NCBI RefSeq assembly: GCF_000801105.2
Contig: NC_079519.1
Span: 26,883,288 to 26,947,287 of the forward strand
Length of the DNA stretch: 64,000 nucleotides
From: Raphanus sativus
Taxonomy: Eukaryota > Streptophyta > Magnoliopsida > Brassicales > Brassicaceae
Reading direction: 5' to 3'
Part shown: one piece after another, positions 59,401 to 64,000 of the stretch
Layout of the letters: each line of letters opens with the position of its first letter
Numbering within the stretch: the stretch's first letter is position 1
Notes under the pieces: model-generated
What the model saw: only the letters and a program-made list of their open reading frames with translations
Database searches by the model: none
What the model was told of the DNA's origin: nothing
Translations under genes and position numbers: made by a program

Positions 59401-60660
59401 CACAATGACAGGATATGTGGAGTTGGGTCCAAGAAATGCATACCTGAGTCCCTTGGGAAGGGATTTGAGCTCTACCTTTGGAGCTTTCAGCTCGCTCCAT
59501 GAGTCATCGGTCTGAGCTGCCGGAACAGACGGGTTCTGAGGCGCGGTTGTTCCAGTCGCTGTGCTGGACTCACTGTTCTCCCCCAGACTTAGATTCGCCA
59601 CCATTCTCTCAATACTCCTGGCTGAATCCAGGAATTTGGCATAGGCATCAGCATCAACACTCTCTAAGCTCTGCTCGGCTTCAGCTCTGACTAAGGCGAG
59701 CTCAAGTGGATCCTCGGTGAGAATCTCCTCGATCATTCCTTCATGCGGCTCTAGGGGATCACCATCTTCCTGGACAGTGAAGGTTTGTCCATCCAGCATC
59801 GGCTTCTTGAGCATCTGATCCATCTCAAACTTCATCACAATATCTCCAAGGTGGAGATCGATCTTCCCTTGTCGGACATCAATGATAGCTCCAACAGTGC
59901 AGAGGAATGGTCTGCCTAGGATCAGGGGATCATTGGAGTCTTCCTCGACTTCCAGAACAACGAAATCGGCAGGAACAATTGTATTCCCAACCAGAACTTG
60001 AAGATCTTCGAGGATTCCAACTGGAGACTTCACAGATCGATCAGCAAACACTAGTGACATCCTGGTAGGCTTGAAGTCCGTGTATCCAAGGCGCTTAGCC
60101 ACAGTATATGGCATGAGATTTATGCTCGACCCTAGATCGACGAGTGAGCATGAGAAGAGTGTTCTGCCAATCTGAACCGAGAGAACAAATTTTCCCGGAT
60201 CACCCAACTTCTTAATCCTTCTGTTCTGGAGCACCGCACTGCACTCCTTAGAGACAATCATGAACTCGCTGTCATCAGATATCTTCCCAGAGATCAATCC
60301 CTTGACGAAGCTACGCATGGATGGTATCATCTGGATCGCACTCATCAGAGGGAGCTTGACAGTTAGGTCTTCCAGCATCTTCCTGCACTTCATCTCTTCC
60401 TTATCCTTGCGCGTAGCCTTAGCTGGAACAGGGTAGGGCACTTTCGGTACATACTGACGAGCAGGAGAAGGTGCTGCAGTCGGTGGAACAACCCCAGCGG
60501 GTCGCTCTGCTTCAGGCGGAACAGTCTCAGTACGTTGTTCTGCGTCTTCCTCATCTGTGGGTACAGCCTTAGAAGGCTGATCCGACTCCTTCTGCTTCCC
60601 TTTCTCAGCCGATGTGAATCTTCTGGGGTCTAGATCAGGCAGTTGCTTTCCACTCCTCAA
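56497..60660 (-). CDS. Athila pol polyprotein (protease, RT, RNase H, integrase)
   Basis: Uninterrupted 1,387 codons from ATG 60660. Aspartic protease around residue 175 ([12 protein letters not shown]); reverse transcriptase about 480-680 with [17 protein letters not shown] and active site FMDDFSVYG near 641; RNase H with [12 protein letters not shown] and [16 protein letters not shown]; integrase with zinc region [15 protein letters not shown], then [10 protein letters not shown] and ISDGGTHF for the first two catalytic Asp and SNREIKNIL for the Glu. No chromodomain is visible, as expected for Athila. The open frame extends upstream of the ATG to about 60720, while gag ends in another frame at 60713. 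One base change in register at the junction separates the two, where Athila elements usually have one continuous gag-pol. Confidence 0.95.
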   Translation of the reverse strand: MRSGKQLPDLDPRRFTSAEKGKQKESDQPSKAVPTDEEDAEQRTETVPPEAERPAGVVPPTAAPSPARQYVPKVPYPVPAKATRKDKEEMKCRKMLEDLTVKLPLMSAIQMIPSMRSFVKGLISGKISDDSEFMIVSKECSAVLQNRRIKKLGDPGKFVLSVQIGRTLFSCSLVDLGSSINLMPYTVAKRLGYTDFKPTRMSLVFADRSVKSPVGILEDLQVLVGNTIVPADFVVLEVEEDSNDPLILGRPFLCTVGAIIDVRQGKIDLHLGDIVMKFEMDQMLKKPMLDGQTFTVQEDGDPLEPHEGMIEEILTEDPLELALVRAEAEQSLESVDADAYAKFLDSARSIERMVANLSLGENSESSTATGTTAPQNPSVPAAQTDDSWSELKAPKVELKSLPKGLRYAFLGPNSTYPVIVNADLNNAETALLLCELRKYRKALGYSLADIPGISPDLCMHRIHLEDESMTSVEHQRRLNPNLKDVVKKEIMKLLEAGVIYAISDSKWVSPVHVVPKKGGITVITNEKNELIPTRTVTGHRMCIDFRKLNAATRKDHFPLPFIDQMLERLANHPYYCFLDGYSGFFQIPIHPDDQEKTTFTCPYGTYAYRRMPFGLCNAPATFQRCMMSIFTDLIEDIMEVFMDDFSVYGSSFHVCLSNLCRVLKRCEEKHLVLNWEKCHFMVRDGIVLGHKISEKGIEVDKAKIEVMMSLQPPTSVKGIRSFLGHAGFYRRFIQDFSKIARPLTRLLCKEAQFAFDSDCLAAFHTIKGALVSAPVVQPPDWDLPFEIMTDASDFAVGAVLGQRKDKKLHVIYYASRTLDEAQCRYATTEKELLAIVFAFEKFRSYLVGSKVIVHTDHAALKYLLTKKDAKPRLLRWILLLQEFDLEIRDKKGVDNGVADHLSRMKVSDETVLDVEQPMEYVNAIDLRNMEQLSPAIKDCSRVEGAFVAVIQKEYPNLPWFAEIANFLAAEKEPLRFTGNEKRKFLREARHYFWDEPYLYRQGKDGIFRRCVPEADIPGILHHCHGSSYAGHFATFKTVSKILQAGFWWPTMFRDAHAFISRCNSCQRMGSISKRNEMPQNYILEVEVFDCWGIDFMGPFPVSHKNEYILVAVDYVSKWVEAIASPTNDARVVTKMFTSIIFPRFGVPRVVISDGGTHFINKLFQGLLSKNGVKHKVATAYHPQTSGQVEVSNREIKNILQKTVNTTRKDWSLKLDDALWAYRTAYKTPLGTTPYHLVYGKACHLPVELEYKAAWAVKLLNFDLKPAKERRTIQIHELEEIRHLAYESSKIYKEKTKAFHDKRIISRSFAPNDQVLLFNSRVKLFPGKLKSRWSGPFTIKEVRPYGAVVLLDTRGGEFVVNGQRLKPYLADTTIAEGVEIPLSDPPQA
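59580..59594 (-). other. Internal copy of the purine tract inside pol
   Basis: Minus strand CTAAGTCTGGGGGAG encodes part of NLSLGENS (residues about 357-363) and repeats the 3' purine-tract sequence for 14 bases. Confidence 0.6.
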
Positions 60661-60712
60661 ACCTACTGCATTGCACTCCTTGGGGTTCTTGTCTGTTTTC
60701 CCAGGTGGAGAA

Positions 60713-62293
60713 CTATGATTGGAACTCTAAGCTGCGCTGTCTCTTCACGTTCTCAGCAGTCTGAGCAATCTGAATATCCATCTGCCTCATATGGCTTGAG
60801 ACATTGTCATACTTCACACTCAGGTCATTGAACATATGATTCATCCTGGTGTTGATGTCGTTTGTGACCTGATTCAGTGCTTTCCCTTGGATCTGCTGTC
60901 CTTGGAGCAGCTGGCTCATCATATTGGCGAGGCTCTTCATGTCATCATGCGGAGCAGTCTGAGTCGGTTGTGGAGCTTGCTGATTAACCGGTTGTTTCTG
61001 GCTGTGGAACTGAGCATTCTGAGCTGGGTTAAGGACAAAGGTTCTTCCCTGATTTCCATAAGGCCTTTGGTATCCACTGTTCTGACCATGGTTCCCTTGA
61101 GCTTTATCGTCTGGTTTAGGGGCATTGAACAGGTGGGGATTGTTCCTCACGTTAGGGTTCGGGTGATAGTTCTTGAACTGCCATCCTTGCCCATTCACAT
61201 AACTCACTTCATGCTGATTCTCAGCCGACTGATCCACCTCTGATGTGCCTTCCGCGGTAGCTTTATCCTGTGGGGATTCTTCCATGATGAAGACCTGGTT
61301 CTGGTTACTCTTAATCAGCTGATCGACCTTGGCAGAGAGCTCATCAATCTTGCTGTTGTCGATGCTCTTCACCTTCTGAGTGCGATCAGTTTCGCGGTTA
61401 TTGTCAGCTGAGCTTGAGGCCATGTTCTCAATCAACTCGAATGCACCTCGAGTGGACTGAGTCATGAAGTCTCCCTTACTGGCTGAGTTCAAAGCGTTCC
61501 TGTACTCCCAGCCTACTCCATCGTAGAACACTCCCAGCAGATAGTCTTCCTCAAAACCGTGATGTGGGCACTCTCTGCGGTAGACATTGAATCGCTCCCA
61601 AGCATCACAGAACGGCTCGTCCACCAATTGTTTGAAGGTCACGATCTTCTGTCTCAGAGCTGCTGTCTTCGATTTCGTGTAGAAGTGACTTAAGAAAGCC
61701 TCTCGGACTTGTTCCCAAGTGGTGAGTGATCCGGTGGGTAGTGAATCAAGCCAGCGAGCAGCTTTCCCATCGAGAGAGAAAGGGAACAGAGTACACTTGA
61801 TGTAATCGGGTGGTACTCCATTCGCTTTAGTGAAACCACACATCTTCTCAAAGTGCTCGATGTGGTCCATCGGTATCTCAGCAGGAAGCCCATTGAAGAT
61901 CTTCCTTTGCACTAGACTTATCAAGGCTGGCTTGATCTCGAAGTCCTGTCTAGTGCACGGTGGAGGGGTTATGGCAGATCGCGTAGCAGGCAGATTACGC
62001 AGTAAGTTTCTCTGGCCGATCTGGACCACTTCCTCCTGTTGGTTCTGCTGGTTCGCAGCATTCAGAGCAGCTTGCTCGGCAGCAGCTTGCTGCGCTTGGA
62101 TCGTTTGCTGCATCTGCTGCATCTGCTGTTGCATGAGTGCAAACGCAGCAGTGAGATCATCTGGATGATCACCCATGTTGGTGTTCGTTGATCTCGGCTG
62201 TTGACGGTTCTGTCGTTCCAATCTCGCTAGTTCCTCGTTGGTAAGCTGATGCAATGGTCCTTGTGCGTTGCTCCGAGTATGTCTACTGGTCAT
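60713..62293 (-). CDS. Athila gag polyprotein
   Basis: 526 residues, from [18 protein letters not shown] to RSLEFQS and TAG. After a Gln-rich coiled-coil-like stretch ([20 protein letters not shown]) comes the retrotransposon gag domain ([49 protein letters not shown]). The C-terminal half is rich in Gln, Asn and His ([15 protein letters not shown]). No CCHC knuckle is visible. Gag forms the particle that packages element RNA. Start chosen because it is the first ATG after the primer-binding site in an open frame. Confidence 0.93.
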   Translation of the reverse strand: MTSRHTRSNAQGPLHQLTNEELARLERQNRQQPRSTNTNMGDHPDDLTAAFALMQQQMQQMQQTIQAQQAAAEQAALNAANQQNQQEEVVQIGQRNLLRNLPATRSAITPPPCTRQDFEIKPALISLVQRKIFNGLPAEIPMDHIEHFEKMCGFTKANGVPPDYIKCTLFPFSLDGKAARWLDSLPTGSLTTWEQVREAFLSHFYTKSKTAALRQKIVTFKQLVDEPFCDAWERFNVYRRECPHHGFEEDYLLGVFYDGVGWEYRNALNSASKGDFMTQSTRGAFELIENMASSSADNNRETDRTQKVKSIDNSKIDELSAKVDQLIKSNQNQVFIMEESPQDKATAEGTSEVDQSAENQHEVSYVNGQGWQFKNYHPNPNVRNNPHLFNAPKPDDKAQGNHGQNSGYQRPYGNQGRTFVLNPAQNAQFHSQKQPVNQQAPQPTQTAPHDDMKSLANMMSQLLQGQQIQGKALNQVTNDINTRMNHMFNDLSVKYDNVSSHMRQMDIQIAQTAENVKRQRSLEFQS

Positions 62294-62381
62294 GCACCTG
62301 GATCATCAGCTGAAACAAAGAAAATAACACGAGTTAGATATCTTAGACTAGATATGAAACCGAAAATTAGAGGTAAAAAAT

Positions 62382-62405
62382 CTGGTCCCCGTCGCAACGG
62401 CGCCA
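62382..62405 (-). other. Athila primer-binding site (tRNA-Asp type)
   Basis: Minus strand TGGCGCCGTTGC-GA-CGGGGA matches the 3' end of plant tRNA-Asp except for an extra GA. It begins five bases inside the 5' LTR edge. Confidence 0.8.
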
Positions 62406-62410
62406 AAACT

Positions 62411-63561
62411 TGATACACTAAAAATGAATCCTTGCTACTGCCAAGTTAACAGTTGCAATTGTAGTACTTAAGATTCAAATCCAGAGGACCAGTCTACACT
62501 CTAGTTCTATAAGTTTCAGAATCAAGCTAAGAAGAAGATATGATTTGGTTGAAATAGGCGATAGTAAACAAGCAAAATAAACACGAGATTGATTCTGTTA
62601 AACAAGAGCTAGCCTAGGGTATTTCATCGGGTGTTGAATTGGAGCCAGACAATTATTCAAGCGCGATGAAGTGCTTTCTAGAACTCGGATCACTCAGCTG
62701 GAACACTCCACTGTCGTGGTAGTGATCGCTTTGCAGATCGATCTCACCACCTAACTGTCGTTGGGATGAGGATCGATTGCAAGCTTTAGAGAACAGGTCC
62801 GATGAGTTCACTTACCACCCTAATATCTACTTTCGCTGATTAGGGATACTAAGCTCATTCAATACATGTCAAGTTATCATCCTAAGCGGTTAACTAGGTG
62901 ATGAACTAGTGATCTGACATCAAGTGATCAGTTTAATGAAAGCAGTAAGAACAGTATGAATGAAGAACAGTTATGGATCGCTTATCTATGTTTAGCTCAT
63001 GTCTCAACACCCTAAAAACCCTAGGCGAGCAAGGTCACTACTCGATCATGATGCACATAAACAAAGACATAAATCCTGAATAAAATTGCATAAGAACAAA
63101 GTATGAAACAATAGGGTTCAGATGATATTCTCTATGAGAGGATGGATTCTTCTCCCTTACAAGTTGCAGATCGCAATACTCAGTGTTCTCTTGTAAAAAA
63201 CTAGCGTAAGAAAAATAGAAAATAGATAGGTGGCGTTTTATATGGAGGCGCCAATCAGAAGAAAAGAGATTAGGGCAACAAGGCTTTAATTCCCGAAATA
63301 GGAGTTTCCATATTCGTCTGGAACAATCTCCGGATCACTCCGTCTGCTTGTTCCGCTTGAGAGAGAACAGTCTCGGGACTGTTCTCTTGAGTGTTCTCCG
63401 CATGAATGCTCCAAAAGGACTTCTTTTCATCAGGCACCTTCTCTTCTTTCTTCTGCTAACTCCAGACCTGTAAAAGGTCAAAAAAGACTAGACTGACACG
63501 AATTAGCGACTGGAAACAAATAAAAACATATATACAATGATGTGAAAAACACCATATATCA
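62411..63561 (-). repeat. Athila 5' LTR
   Basis: 1,151 bp, bounded by TGATA...TATCA. The minus-strand start is TGATATATGG and the end GTGTATCA. Promoter and polyadenylation signals must lie here. Confidence 0.93.
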
Positions 63562-64000
63562 CATATGTTCTATTCTATTTATATTTTAATTTGTATATTC
63601 TCATAAGGTGAAAGAATTATGTTTATATATTTATAATTTTGTCTTTTTATGTTATTTACTATCTATAAAATACATATGAACATTTAAAATATTTGTAGAT
63701 GTCGAACATATAAACACATTATACTTTGTAATATAATATGTTATTTGATAATTTCATTATGTACTATTCTATTTAGTTTATTCTATACTATTCATTCATT
63801 CAGTCTATTCCGTTATATTCATTTTGTTGTTGATGTGGTAATCAATACCACCGTACATTTTGTGTTTTCTCCTTTTGTTTAACTGGGAACCGGCTTAAAA
63901 CAAGGATAAAACCGGGAAAATTTTGAATAAATGCTATGAAATTATATTATGTCAACATCAATGTTACTTACCTAATTTATAGTTGAAAAATAGCTATTAC
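63562..64000. other. Flanking AT-rich intergenic DNA
   Basis: No feature recognised; CATAT (63562-63566) is the candidate target-site sequence. Confidence 0.6.

Larger units (their letters stand above)
51864..63561 (-). mobile_element. Athila-type Gypsy LTR retrotransposon, almost full length
   Basis: Minus-strand order: 5' LTR (63561-62411), primer-binding site, gag (62293-60713), pol (60660-56497), spacer, third ORF (55731-54320), long 3' untranslated region, purine tract, 3' LTR (52811-51864, cut by gap). LTRs are near-identical, so the insertion is recent. Primer-binding site complementary to tRNA-Asp, DLGSS protease, FMDDFSVYG reverse transcriptase and an Athila ORF-1-type third ORF assign it to the Athila lineage. 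The right flank starts CATAT; the left flank is lost, so the target duplication cannot be verified. Confidence 0.95.

Overview
The window looks like a Brassicaceae nuclear chromosome segment, most likely tribe Brassiceae (Brassica/Raphanus type). It has multi-exon plant genes with GT-AG introns, AT-rich intergenic DNA and many plant transposons. Four runs of exactly 100 N mark draft-assembly gaps. Gene identities come from translating spliced exons by eye and comparing with remembered Arabidopsis proteins; no database search was run.

Gene island (about 1.8-15.2 kb). Five genes lie in the order CLE14-like, C2-domain protein, UGE3, membrane RING-H2 E3 ligase, RFC2. As I recall, the Arabidopsis chromosome 1 counterparts are At1g63245, At1g63220, At1g63180, At1g63170 and At1g63160, so the block is colinear with several intervening loci missing. 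UGE3, RING and RFC2 read cleanly through 9, 5 and 7 exons. The CLE14-like and C2 genes each carry a one-base insertion that breaks the frame.

Transposon-rich part (15.2-64 kb). It contains: a 2.1-kb Helitron (15.6-17.7); Stowaway and hAT MITEs (16.9-24.3); a young Copia element with 135-bp LTRs and TATA-type ends (24.7-29.3); a MULE-like element (33.4-34.9); a short Helitron flanked by a 108-bp duplication (35.5-36.3); a Helitron carrying a decayed Agenet/DUF724 gene (37.0-39.6); a composite SINE array (39.9-41.6); a LINE ORF1 relic (41.8-42.8); a small remorin-family gene (43.3-44.6); a PIF/Harbinger element nested in a Copia LTR (45.8-49.7); a ribosomal protein bL33m pseudogene (50.9-51.1); and an almost complete 11.7-kb Athila-type Gypsy element (51.9-63.6). 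A fragment of a second Athila copy forms the left edge (1-1568).

The strongest unusual signals are: (1) five tandem 307-bp tRNA-related SINE units joined to a different A-tailed SINE, the whole block flanked by one target-site duplication; (2) at least a dozen 12-47-bp insertions, mostly A-tract-bearing, each flanked by 9-17-bp direct repeats, two of them inside gene introns; (3) a Helitron between two copies of a 108-bp sequence; (4) a Helitron ending 87 bp before the RFC2 start codon; (5) three copies of the Athila polypurine-tract sequence within one element.
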